From: Micractinium sp. NFX-FRZ
Taxonomy: Eukaryota; Chlorophyta; Trebouxiophyceae; Chlorellales; Chlorellaceae
DNA: 64,000 nt
Assembly: GCA_029339195.1 (NCBI GenBank)
Contig: JAPTJF010000020.1
Coordinates: 1 to 64,000 of the forward strand
Direction: 5' to 3'
Positions within the stretch are counted from its first letter, which is position 1; every line of letters starts with the position of its first letter. A program made the translations under genes and the position numbers. Below the pieces are notes generated by a model that saw nothing but the letters and a program-made list of their open reading frames with translations, was not told where the DNA came from and did not search any database. This document shows positions 42,436 through 53,622 of this stretch, piece by piece.

Positions 42436-44315
42436 TTGCCTCTTCCTTTCTACTAGTCCCACTCTCACATCCGAAGCTCATGGTGGAGCCGATGGCAGCA
42501 ATCCACCAGACAGACTCCAAGTTGGGCAGCTGGGACACAAAGAGCTGGATGGCGCCAAAGATGAGGGCAAACACCCTGCAGGGGGGGAAGCGGGGAGGGG
42601 GCGGGGGAGAGGCGGGGGGGCAAGGGCGGCGGGTGAGTGGGAAGGGGACAGCAGGGGCCGGAGGGGAGGAGGGGAGAGCGTGGGCGGCGGGTGAGTGGCA
42701 GGTGGCGAGCGAGGGCGGCGCATGAGTGGCCAATGCACTCGCACCACCGCTCGGTAGTGTGCCACCTGGCAGGCATGCCACCTGGCAGGCGTGCCAGCTC
42801 ACCAGTACTTCACGGAGCACCCCTCGTCGCCCGCGGGGCACACCGTGTGCTGCAGGCTCATGGCACCCACCACGTTAAGCTGCAGTGGTGACAAGCGGGG
42901 AGGCGAGGGGCGTGAAGTGTGAAGAGTCGGGGAGACCAAGAGGGCGGCTGGGGTGGTGGGCTGGCTGGGAGGCGATGCCGGTATGCAGGCGCTCTGCTGC
43001 AGAGCCGCCAGCCCCGGCACCAGTGCTGGGCACTTAGCGAGCGAGCGAGCCGGCACACCCCCACCCCTTCCTTACCGCAATGGCGATGAGGCAGAGGTTG
43101 ACGTATTGCAGGCCGGCCAGGAAGCGGGCGTGGTTGTCTCCCATGGCGGTGCGCACAGCGTCTGCAGAAAGGGGGAGGGGGAGGGGGAGCGGTGCGGGAG
43201 GCAGGAGGGCTCCGTCAGGCCCCACACTGTGGCAGGCTCCTGCCAAAGAAATCGAGACACTCGGGTGAATTGGTGGCCAGGCAAGAGTGCCGGTGCCAGC
43301 ACGTCACGCATGGGAGTGGCGGTTGGTGTCGAGCCCACCGCCGCCTCGCGGGCGCACCGCCGCCAGCCCCAGGCGGCAGATTGCACATGGTCGCCGGCCA
43401 AACCCAGCCGGCCGCCCCCTCACCCATGTAGGATGGCTGGCGCCTTCCGTTTTGCACGGACACGTCAGCCAGCAGGATGGATGTGTACCAGGTGATGCCT
43501 CCAAACAGGACCATGGCGGCCAGCCCAGCCACCCAGCTGCAGTCCAGAGCGGGGGGGAAGGGAGGGAGGGAGGGAGGAGGCGGGGCTCAGCGTGTGTGAC
43601 AGGCACGGGTGTGCATGTGGGAAAATGGGCAAACAACTTGTTGGGGATGAAACCCGGTGACAGGCTGCCTGCTGTGTGCGCTGCGCTGCGACACGGCGGG
43701 GCGGGGCGGCGGCGCCGTCGGCTCACCCCAGCACGGAGAGCACGTGGGGCAGGCCCAGCACGCCCACGCCGATGACGCAGCAGATGATCATCCCCGTGGC
43801 CGTGAGCCAGTTGCCTGCGGGGCGGAGAGTGGGCAACGGCAGCGGGGAGGGGCAAGGGTGAGTCAGGTGGCAGAAATGCTACAGTGGTGTGCCAGGCCGG
43901 CCGCCGCCGGTCCGCAAACCAGCGCTGGGGCTTGCCCTTCCAGAACAAATGCGCATGAGCAGAATGCATTACAGGGATCCTACGTGGTGGATGCTTCAAC
44001 CCAAGCTAAGTTGGGCCAGAATGGTCCGACAGCAAAGGGGCTGCTCCCGCCGGCGGGCAATGCACCACGCAGCGGAGGCACAAAGGCTGTGTTCGCGGGG
44101 CTGCGGCCTGTCAGGCGGGTTGCACCATTTGACTCACCCTGGCGCTCCGCATCCCGCGCAGTCTCCGCCAGCAGCAGGTCGGCCGTCTGCTTGGCGGCTG
44201 CGTCAGACACGGAGTCGGACGCTCCCTGCGACTCCGAGAGCTTCAAGCTCATTGTGCTCGGCTTTCCCGTGACAATGCTGCCATTTTCGATGTCCTCGAA
44301 GTTGTTGGCAGCCAT
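40472..44315 (-). CDS. Amino acid permease (AAAP/AAP family)
   Basis: Exons 44315-44138, 43814-43727, 43536-43424, 43161-43076, 42879-42803, 42575-42469, 42207-42163, 42020-41867, 41616-41396, 41193-40958 and 40621-40472 give 484 residues. After a hydrophilic N-terminus of about 60 residues comes the AAAP signature GNWLTATGMIICCVIGVGVL. Then LGLPHVLSVLGWVAG, FGGITWYTSILLAD, a Cys-containing loop, SMxFGYSIISIVLS, FAYSFSLIVVEIADTM and YAAFG follow. About ten membrane segments are visible. Plant members are proton-coupled amino acid importers of the plasma membrane. The position of FAYSFSLIVVEIADTMK matches the conserved core of the AAP subgroup. Substrate cannot be deduced. Confidence 0.93.
42403..42433. 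repeat. (AC)n microsatellite
   Basis: About fifteen AC units in permease intron 6, about 35 bases from the exon 6 donor. Confidence 0.95.
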
Positions 44316-45617
44316 TGGGGCGACTTAGCTGGGTTGGGTCAGGCCGGGTGGCCTGTCTGAGCGGTGCGATTCTCTCAAAATGGAGCCCAAAATGGGTCTA
44401 TGGTGGAATCAAGGAGATCTGCTTGTAGAAAGGCGCCGGTTTGTGCTCCTTTCCGCATTTAACCGGTTATGCAACAGCCATCCCCTGCCAGCTGGCTAAC
44501 CAGCTACCAGTGGCGCCAGCTGGCAGCTAATGCTACACCCTTGAAGCGGGTCGATCGGGTTCCCACGGATTTGTCGCCCGTTGGTGCGCTAATTTTGTTG
44601 CGAATTGCGATCCCGGTTGGGTTGTATTCATGCATGCCAACTGCACCTTTTGCCCCCCGGGCGCGCCAGCTTCTGCGGCCCTTCCCAGCAAGGTCTGTTT
44701 CCTCTGGGCCTTGCGCGGGGCCGCTGCAGAGGCACCATAGTGAGCTCCACGCATGGCCTTACAAGCTACCTGAATGGCCCGAACTCTGTGTTCATCCTCT
44801 TCCCCCAGTATGTGCGGAGCTGTGGAGCGCAATGCCGCACATGCACCCGCTCCCGCACACGAGCGTATTTGTGCATGGTCCAACACTCCGTGGAACGCAT
44901 GCATTGCGCAGTTATGTCATTTGGAAGGGCAAGGCGGCGGTGCCTTGCGATGGCGCACAACCCAAGCACAGTGCACATACATCTTGACCAGTTGCATGCT
45001 GGCTGCTGGCAGTGCAGCTGATGCTGCTGCATGCTGAGCAGCGCCGGGTGTGGCCTCGCTGCTGGCACCGGCTCTGCTGCCACTGCTGCTGCTGGAATGT
45101 GTCAGCCGGTGCAGAGCTTGCTGCTGCTGCTGCTGCTGTCCGTGCTGCCCAGTGCAGCCTGCAAGCGCTGCTTGCGCTGAACCAACCGCCACGTGGAAAG
45201 TGCTTGACGCCTCCCCCACCCACCACGCACGCACGCTGGCGCCCGCACTGGGAGCGCATTGGCGCCAGCAAGCGCTGCTGCTCCTGCTGATCCACCCGTG
45301 GGGCTCAATGCGCGGCTTGGCCCCCTTGGCTGCGCCGGCCCACCGCATTCGGGTGCCAGCGGCCACGAGCTGCCCAGGACTGCGGCCGGTGCGGCAGCCC
45401 AGATGCCTCCTCTCGTTGTACCGGCTGCCACTGCTGCCAGGCAGCCATTGGCAGAGGGGCCACCTGGGTGTAAGCAGGAAGCTGAGCTGGGGACCGAACA
45501 CTGCTGCCACAGCAAGTGCGCCGCCACCAATGGGCGGGAGCCACCAGTGGGCCGGCCCCTGCCGCCGCTGGGCAGCAGGGGCAGCAGCGTCATTTGGTCG
45601 CCGCGCTGAACCCGTCC
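44316..45617. other. Divergent promoter region, permease and F-box gene
   Basis: About 1.3 kb separates the two divergent start codons. The frames here encode Cys-, Leu- or Gln-rich low-complexity peptides from CTG/CAG runs (for example 45077-45135) and have no domain. The region probably holds both promoters and the 5' UTR of the F-box gene. No clear TATA box is seen. Confidence 0.55.
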
Positions 45618-48600
45618 ATGGTGTACACAATGTCTGGTACAGCAAAGCCCCGACTTGTAGCGGTCGGAGACCTGCCTGACACTCTGTTGGGCGCAATTTT
45701 CGCGCTCGCAGGCCGGGCAAACGGGTGAGCCCCGCCAGCACTTGTTGATTTCACACGTGATTGCCTCGGCGCTGCCCGCGCGCGGTGGGGTGTAGGCCTC
45801 CCGCCCATCACCGCCCGCCACCGCCGCCACCCCCACCGCGCTTTGCCACCCGCTGCCCCGCAGGCCCTCTCTGACGCTGGTCAGCCGCCGCTTCCGCGCT
45901 GTCTTCTACTCCGAGGCATCTCTGTGGCGAGATGTCCACCTCAACTGCCTGCAGATCTACCATCTCACTCTCCTCCCCAGCGCCCTCAAACGCTGGCGGC
46001 CTGACCCTCGGCTGGCCCCCGAAGACATTGCCGACTTTCTCGACACCCAGCTCGCCCTGCTGGCGCGTGCTGGCAGCCTTGTCGAGCGTCTGGAGGTGCA
46101 CGGCCTGGGCCTGCTGCAGGCTGCGGCAGATGGCCAGGCACACACCCAGTGGAGCCTGCCCGACCTCCTGCGCTCCCTGCGCCCCGGCACGCTCCGAGAG
46201 CTGCGCCTGTGCTGCGAGCCGCGCCGGGTGACGGGGTGGATGAGGGGGCTGTCTTCGGAGCCCCGGCTGAGCGCCTTCAAGCCGCTGTGTGCGGCAGCCA
46301 TCGAGCAGCTGCCGCGCCTGCGCGCCGGCCTCACCGCGCTGCAGCTGGAGAGCTGGCAGCTGCCGGGGGGCACGGCCATGGCGCTATGCCGGCTCAGCAA
46401 TCTGCGCAGCCTGCAGCTGCGGACACGATGGATTCTGTCTGGATTGGTGCGCAGCCTGCTGCAGCTGCCGCTGACCAAGCTGTGGCTGGAGAGCACAATG
46501 CAGCTGCCAGACCTGAGGGTGAGACCCGGCTTGGCAGGCACCGGGGACAGATACTGGTGTGCTTTTTAGATACTCTGCTGTGCTCCCCCGGGTGTGGGGC
46601 GGTCCATCTCATGTCATGTCGTGTTGTGCTCCGCTTTGCTGCGCTGTGCTGCACTGTGCTGTGCTGCACTGTGCTGTACGTTTGGTGCCCTGCCCAGCAC
46701 CAGCCTGTTGCCCAGCTGACCACTCTGGAGGAGGTGCGCCACACACCAAACCGCTGCCTGTGCGCACCTTGTTACGTTTCAAACTGTTGAACTCTGGAAA
46801 CCTGGTCCACCCGTTGTTTTCGCATGCAATGCAGGTCCTCACCCAGCGCACCTCTCTGGAGAGCCGCGGCTCAACACCAAACTGCTGTGTGCCCCTTGTT
46901 CCAAACGGGTCAATGGTGCACTGCCTTCTTTGTATGCAGGTCCTCACCTGCCTCACTGCTCTAGAGGAGCTGCGCCTGGACCAGGGCAACCCTGTGGGAG
47001 CCCCGCTGCTGGCGCCGTACCCCTGCCAGCTGCCGCGCCTCTCCGCCTTCCTCTTCGAGAACGAGCGCGGCCCCGTCCTGGTGAGGGGGCAAACGGAGCG
47101 GGCGGGGTGGGGTGGTGCGGTGGGGGCTGGGGTGGGTGGGGCACCGCAGCGCCGCTGAAGCCAGCGGCTGCCAGGCGGCGTGCTTCCTTTCCGAAACAGC
47201 CGCTGGCGTGATGCTGCCGCTGCCGTCCAGCTGGCTGTCCACTTTGCTGCTGGCGACCCTCCCACGCCAGCCTTGACTGTTTCCCCACCTGCACCGTGCT
47301 CCCCTCTTGCAGGTGCCCGGCGGCGCGGTGCCGCGCGTGTCGTTCAACTGCAGCCCCGAGCTGCAGCCGCCCTACCGCAAGGCGGCCAGCGGCACAGACG
47401 TTAACTGGGATGTCGAAAGCAGCGGCGCCAACTCCCACACCCTCTCGCTGTCCTTCTCCCACTTCAACCCCCCGCCCACCTCGCTAGCCCGCCAGCTGGA
47501 CTGGCTGCTGCCACCTGGCGCTCCCCTGCTCCGCCTGGAGCTGCACATGTTTGGGGAGAGCTTCACAGCGGGGGCCCTGCAGGGCTGCTCCCGCCTGGCG
47601 AGCCTGCGCACACTGGTGCTGCACATGCATTGCGGCGGCGTGGGGGATGGGGAGGACGAGGCGGCATTTGAGGGGCTGCTCTCCCAGGCGCCTCACCTCA
47701 CCGCCCTGCGCATCGCCCACATGCACCTGGACATGACGGCAGCCCGGGACGGCGTGCTGCCGCCCTGCCTGGCCAACTACACCGGGCTGAGGTGAGGGTG
47801 GGTGCGTGGGTGGTGGGAGGCGAGGTGATGCGCGCATGCAGACACTTCCCGTGCCCTCCCATGCACTCCATGCCCCCCAACCATGCGCTGCCACCCTGCC
47901 CTCCCCATGCACTCCCTGCCACCAACCTAGTGGTGATAGATACCAAGCGCTTTTACCATGCCGTGCCCATGCACTCCCTGCCCCCGAACCATATTTACAT
48001 GCACTCCCTGCCCCCGAACCATGCGCTATTTACATGCCCTCCCCCATGCCCCACCATGCACGTTCCGTGCCCCAACCATGCGCTGCCCCCATGCACTCCC
48101 CGCCCCCCCAACCGACCATGCCTGGGCTGCTGCCCCCCGCCTCGATGCCCCACAGGAAGCTCAGCCTCAGCAACAACAAGCTGCCCAACCTGCTGCCCCC
48201 CGACGCGCCGCTGTTCCAGAGTGAGCCAGGGAGTGGGTGGGCGAACGGAGGAGCGGTTGTGGGAGGCATGGCAGGGTGGGTGTGGCGGGTTGAGGTGGGG
48301 GGCGGGCTGGCGGGCATGTGCCAGCCCTGGGTGATGTGCCTGTAGGCTGCCACGGGCCCCTCATGCCATGCACCGCCACTCTGCGCTGCCTGCCTGCGCT
48401 GCCTGCGCTGCCAGCTTTTCTGCCAGCCAAACCTGTTTCCACCACGTGCCCGTACCTACCCCCATTCAGCTGGCCCTCCAAGAGCCGTGCCCGACAGGTT
48501 TACCTTGCTCCCTCCACACCTCCCTTCCCACGTGCCCTCTTTTAATTCCTGCCATTTCAAACTGCAGCCCTGCAGGAGCTGTGCCTTACACTGGACAATT

Positions 48601-49210
48601 TGCCTTCCTCCCTCCACACCTCCCTTCCCACGTGCCCCCTCAACTTCTCCCGCTGCCCGCAGCCCTGGAGGAGCTCTGCCTGGCCAGCAACAGCCTCACC
48701 ACCCTGCCCACCTTCCTCGCCCGCCCCGCCGCCGCCCCCGAGCTCCGCACGCTCTCGTTGCGCCGCAACGACGGCCTGTCCATCGACGGCGCGGGGGTGG
48801 ATGCCCTGCTGCGCCTGCCCAGGCTGGCAGAGCTGGACCTGAGGTGCACCGGCCGCATGTGGCCCGCGCATCTGGTGCGCCTGGCACGCGGCGCTCCCCA
48901 GCTGGAGCTTCTGGTGGACAGCGGGGCAAACGAGGAGGACGGCGAGCCCCAGCCGATGCTGTTGGAGGAGATGCTTCAGAACGTGCAGAATGGGGGGCCG
49001 CTGCCGCTGGCGGTGCAGGACCTGCAGGCGGTGCTGGGGGTGGGCGGGGGCCCGCTGCCGGCGGGGCTGCAGGGGCTCCTGGGGCAGCCTGGCGGGCAGG
49101 CGGCGGCTTGGGTGGGCCAGGAGGAGGAGGAGGAGGAGGAGGGGCAGGGAGAGGATGGCGGCTGGGAGACTGATGATGAGGCTGCGGGAGAGGCACTGCT
49201 GGGAGGCTGA
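45618..49210 (+). CDS. F-box and leucine-rich-repeat protein
   Basis: Exons 45618-45724, 45864-46518, 46940-47080, 47313-47791, 48156-48220 and 48663-49210 give 664 residues. The N-terminus has an F-box (DLPDTLLGAIFALAGR then SLTLVSRRFRAVFYSEASLW, about 18-60), split by intron 1. The rest is leucine-rich repeats: RSLRPGTLRELRL, LSNLRSLQLR, TALEELRLD, ASLRTLVLH, KLSLSNNKLPNLLP and LEELCLASNSLTTLP. The C-terminus is Gln/Gly-rich with an acidic run (nine Glu near 625-645). F-box proteins link Skp1-cullin ubiquitin ligases to substrates through the repeats. A second in-frame ATG four codons downstream (45630) could be the start. Introns 2 and 5 contain decayed copies of exon starts. TGTAA lies at 49257-49261. 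Confidence 0.88.
46690..46880 (+). repeat. Two decayed copies of F-box gene exon 3 start
   Basis: Around 46700-46740 (CTGACCACTCTGGAGGAGGTGCGCC) and 46826-46866 (GCAGGTCCTCACCCAGCGCACC) the intron repeats the start of exon 3 (46933-46970, GCAGGTCCTCACCTGCC). The spacing is about 110-125 bases. The second copy keeps an acceptor with AGGT. Confidence 0.8.
48466..48650 (+). repeat. Two decayed copies of F-box gene exon 6 start
   Basis: CTGGCCCTCCAAGAGCCGTG (48470-48489) and GCAGCCCTGCAGGAGCTGTG (48566-48585) repeat the start of exon 6, GCAGCCCTGGAGGAGCTCTG (48659-48678). Each copy is followed by CTCCCTCCACACCTCCCTTC. Units are about 95 bases, and the middle copy keeps a good acceptor in phase, so it could be an alternative exon start. 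Confidence 0.82.
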
Positions 49211-49256
49211 GCAACCTATCTGTTTGGCAACCAGTCACTCAATGTGTTTGTCCCGA

Positions 49257-49261
49257 TGTAA
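49257..49261 (+). terminator. TGTAA poly(A) signal, F-box gene
   Basis: TGTAA 47 bases past the stop codon, on the coding strand. Confidence 0.6.
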
Positions 49262-49364
49262 CTGCTGGCATCAGTGCTAGGTGCAAGGGTGACTGAATAG
49301 AAGGGTGGTGCAGGGGATGAAGGGGGCCCGCTTCTGAACTGAAGCTGAATAGTGTGCTTTCCCA

Positions 49365-49369
49365 TTACA
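49365..49369 (-). terminator. TGTAA poly(A) signal, MTOPVIB-like gene
   Basis: TGTAA on the minus strand, about 160 bases past the stop at 49529. Another minus-strand TGTAA at 49500-49504 is only 25 bases past the stop and is the alternative. Confidence 0.45.
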
Positions 49370-49528
49370 TCTCAGGCTGGCTCCGCTTGCATCTGAGGAA
49401 TGCTTCTAGAGCACACCCTGCTTGGTGGCCAGCATGAAACGACTGAGGCGAGCGCCTCCTGCCCACCCCCTGCTGCTAAGAAGAAGAAGAAGGAGAACAT
49501 TACAGCTCAGATAAGCCAAAGGCACACG

Positions 49529-52500
49529 TCAGCTACCATCCTCCTCCTGCTGCTGCCGCTGCCTCGCACGCTTGTTCTCGCCCTCCCCTGCCGTGGCGCC
49601 GCCGCCATCGCCGCCGTCAGCCTGCAGGGCCGCTGCCACCGTCTCCCCCAGCATCTCCTGAATGCTGCTCTGCAGGCCCTCAGGTGGGCAGCCCACCAGG
49701 GAGCATGCCTGGTGCAGCACGCTGCCCTCTTCGTGTGCCCCGCCCCCGCCGCTGTATGTCTCGCTGCGCTCTGACCGCAGCAGGATGCCTGCCAGGAGGG
49801 TGCAGAGAACAGGCCGGGCCATAAGGAGTGGCGGTGCACTGAGTATACAGTTGCAGAGGTTGGCCTGCCATCACAGGTGTCAAGGCAGTATCAGGGAACC
49901 TGCGGGCTGACCATGTGCCCCCAGCTTGCCCCCACCACGTCCCTGCAGCTGCTGCTACGGCCTGGCAGCCCCCTATAGAGCGCCCGCTAGCCGCTCCTCT
50001 GCCAGCCTCCCTCCCACATCCACACAGTGCATGGGGCCACATGTTACCCACCCTCTCTTTATGGCTGTTGCACGCACCCGCAAGCGACTTGGCCAGCAGC
50101 GGCAGGGCTCGCTCCAAGCTGCGCTCACGCCTGCTGCTCACCACCGCCGGGCACTGCTGCTTCAGCTGCCCCAGTGCACCCTCCAGGGCAGCGCGCACCA
50201 GCCGCGCCTGATGGGGGGGGAGGGAGCTCGCAAGGTGGGGGAAGGCCAGATGATTAGAGCCATGCCTACGATGAAGCAAGGGCACCCTTGCTTCTGCTGC
50301 CCCCCGCCGGCAGTGCACCCCCCAGATAGGAAGCTGACAGCCAACAAGATTTCAGCCTAAACAGGCACCGTTCACTCCGGTGCAGCCAGCAGCGCCACAG
50401 GCCTTCCAGGGCTGCAGCCCCAACCCGCCCATCGGCCGCCAGCCAACCCACCTCGTAGCTGCCTGCCAGTGGAGGTGGGTGCCGCCCCTCTGCCGCCCTG
50501 TAGTCGTTCGGAACCAGGTGCACCACCGCTGCTGTGAGTGCTGCGCCCGAGGCGGGCTGGGTGCAGCGCAGCACGGCGCTGAGGGGGCCGTCTGCAGAGG
50601 CGGCGGCAGGCAAGGTGGAGGGAGGGCGGGGGAGGTGGGCGGGCACTGGAAGAGATCATTGACCAGGGTTTATGCGCTGCACAGCTTTGAAAGTAGCAGC
50701 AGCTCCTTTTCGATGTGAATACTGCGCCCGTCAACATGCTGACGCCACCCAAATGAGCCATACTCCTGCACACCCCCATGCACAGCCACAGCCGCCCACC
50801 TGCGCTGCCGCCCCGCACGCTTTCCAGCTGAAACCCAAAGTTGGGCCAGTCACACTTCTCCACCCCCTTCACAGCAGCCTGTTGGCCCTCCAGCTGCATG
50901 CCCCAGCTGCGAAACAGAAACACAGGGGTGCCCGCCGGCAGCGGGGCTGGAAGGAGCTGTGCTGCTGCATCGCTGCCGCCGCCGCCGCCGCCCCCGCTGC
51001 CGCTGCCAGGCTGGCCTCCTCCTCCGCCGGCTGCCAGCCTGGCATGATCCGGCATGGTCAGCACCACCCCTGCACGCGCGGTCCACTTGCAGCCACGGAA
51101 TGCCTGCGCCGCACCGGGGCAGCCCCACCCTGCCTCGCCCACGCCAAGGAACGTGAGGGGCGGCACCTGCCCCTGCTGCCCTTGCACGGACGCTGTCTCC
51201 CCTGGGGGTGCTGCTGCCGCTGCGGCGGTTGGCGACCGCGCTGCAACACCCTCGACTGAAGCTGCGGCTTCAGCAGCTGCCGCCCTGCTGCCGCTGCTGC
51301 TGCTGCCGCCCCCAGGTCCCTCTGCTACTGGCTCTGCCTCCTCGCTGGTAGTGCCGGAGCTTCCCAGGGCGGCCACATCTATCACTGAGGCCGGCTGTGC
51401 TGCCCCTGCTTCGGCTGGCGGGCAGCCAGCTGGCGCTGGGGGCAGGAACTCAGCAGCCATGACTGCAGCGGCAACAGCAGCGGCAATGAACTCAACCTGT
51501 GGGTAGCGCAGCCCAAAAGCGCAACAATGCAACCAATCCAGCCAATGCAACAGGCCAACAGCCCGACAGGCCCACGCAAGTGGCGGTGCCTGTCCCCAAC
51601 CCCCTGCTCTAAAGCTCACCCTCCCCAAAGCGTGCCAGCCCGTCCAGACGAGGGTCCAAAGGGAGGTCCATCCGCCGGCTGCCGCTCATAGGCTGCAGGC
51701 TGCCGCCCGGGCCCTGCGGGGGGCACACAGCACAGCACAGCACAGCACAGCGGGACAACATGCGTTGACCAGGGGTAAATTATACCGAGGGGAGGGAGCA
51801 GGTTTGGCAATGTGCAGACCTTTTGCGGTGATACAGAGGGTGGCAGACAAGCCTGGGTGTGACCGCATGCGAGGCATGCGATGGTCCCGCCAGTACATCG
51901 CGTGCCCGCTGGCCTCCCCGCTGGCTCACCTGCATCTCCACGCTGCTCAGGCGCATGAGCAGGCGCACAGGTGGCGCCAGCACCCGCAGCATGCCCAGCA
52001 GCTGCTGCAGGCACGACACCACCTCCTGGCCAGATGCCGGCAGCAGCTCTGCCTGAACCCCTGGGCTGTCGCCCGCCTCCGCCAGCAGCCGCTGCACATA
52101 AGCACGTGCATCACCCCTGCCGCTGCCGCCCTCACCAGCCCCTCCAACAGCTGCCTCCGCTGGTGGCTGCTGCAGGCGCAGGGTTGCTTCAAACACGCTG
52201 CCTTTGAGGGTGCTGCCCGGCGGCTTGGCAGCAGCCCCAGCGTCAGTCACCGCCAGTTGGGTGCTGCCGCCGGGGCCTGCGGCGGCTGCGGGCCTGACGC
52301 TGTACCGCCGCACCACCATCTCTTCAAGCCCTGCGGCAACAAAATGAGGCAAGCGGAAGCAGTGTGTGCGTGGAGCAGGAACACTACTGGCAGAAGCAGA
52401 AGAGGTTTGCTGGAGCGATACGCACCACACAAGGTTGTGAGCAGCCTTTGGCGGGTCACATCAGCCCAGGCAACAATGCTGCACCCCCGCCCTGTCTTTC

Positions 52501-52943
52501 AACAAACCTGTTGTTTGCACAAGAAGTGATCCTTCAGCAAACATTGGATGACCGAGGAGCCTGGCGAGCCCGCCGGTGTTGCCACCGCTGCAGCAGCGGT
52601 CCAGGTGCCGCGGGTCTGCCGGCAGCGGCAGGCCGTCGTCGCAGACTGCAGCGGCAGGAGCAGCGGCGGCTGGATGGGGTTCTGGCGGGCACTGAAATGG
52701 AGTCGTGAGGGGCAGCCTTGGACCACCAGCAGCTGCAGCATGCGCAGTCTCTGAGGCGCTCCTCGTTTCCCTCCTCGCACCTCGCAGCCCCATCAGCCCC
52801 GGCCTGTCCCGGCTCTGGTGCAGCTCCAGCACCACCGTGTGCTCCTCTCCTGCAGCTGACGACGCCAGGCAGGCCCCCAAGGCCCGCGCCAGCAGCGACG
52901 ACGCGGCTGCGGCCAGAGCCACCAGGGGCGGCGCGGATTCCAT
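49529..52943 (-). CDS. Probable meiotic topoisomerase VI B-like protein
   Basis: Exons 52943-52508, 52330-51930, 51713-51620, 51462-50800, 50591-50452, 50207-50078 and 49788-49529 give 707 residues in consistent phase. Exon 1 has a hydrophobic start (LVALAAAASSLLARALGAC) and VCDDGLPLPAD, where a degenerate ATPase motif would sit. Exon 2 ends in a helical stretch (EVVSCLQQLLGMLRVLAPPV). Exon 4 has a Ser/Ala/Gly-rich insert of about 150 residues, then TPVFLFRSWG and CDWPNFGFQLESV. Exon 5 has LTAAVVHLVP; exons 6-7 have LKQQCPAVV and LPLLAKSLAGILLRSE. This order resembles, from memory, plant MTOPVIB, the partner of SPO11 in meiotic double-strand breaks. The protein is longer than plant forms because of the insert. 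Similarity is weak and uneven, and an uncharacterised algal protein is the alternative. Confidence 0.5.
51727..51750. repeat. (CAGCA)n microsatellite
   Basis: About five pentamer units in the intron between exons 2 and 3 of the MTOPVIB-like gene. Confidence 0.8.
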
Positions 52944-53622
52944 GCTTGATTGCGAAAAGACCAAGCTGAGCAGGATAGGAATGCGATGGCAGCGCCAGGC
53001 TTTGGGAGGGGCCAGGTGGAAAGCGCTGCCGCTCCCGCCATGCGGCACCAGCGGCTGTTCTCACACCCTCTCTTGTGAACTGATTCAGTGTTTGATTGCA
53101 GAAACGTGTCTGTACCGCAGTTAGCGGTGCTATACAACTGAAGGCATGGTGGCAGGACGGGGTGAGCAAGAGGAGGGGCAAGTGGTCCCCCTGTCGATCA
53201 CAGGCAACAGACAGGGACAGGCAGGAACACCCATTCAAAGTTCGTTTCTGTGGGAACTGTCACGGGGGCTCGCAGCACAGGCTGGAACAGGCAGGAGCGC
53301 CCAATAGTGTTGTCACACCCCCAAAAGAATGGAGCGAGGAATCGTGCAGCGGTGAGACGCATGCCGCTGCCCGTGTGGCAGGGCAGGCAGAGATGGCGGC
53401 ATGCCCGGCCTGCGGCAGTGCTGGGCAGTGTTGGGCTGGGAAGAGGCTGTGGGGGCAGAGACACGACCACAAGGGCAGGGGCAAATCTAGCTTATGGATT
53501 GGTGTGAAGAAGAAGACAGGGAATTCAGTGAACAAATCCTGGCCAGGAGGGGCGCCAACTCTGGGGACGCTACGCTACGCTACGCTGGGCTGCTACAGCT
53601 GGGCCGCCTCACTCGCCGCTGA
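52944..53622. other. Spacer, MTOPVIB-like start to membrane protein end
   Basis: No coding signal on either strand. It should hold the promoter of the MTOPVIB-like gene and the 3' UTR of the next minus-strand gene. A (TACGC)n-type stretch, CTACGCTACGCTACGCT, lies at 53571-53587. Confidence 0.55.
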
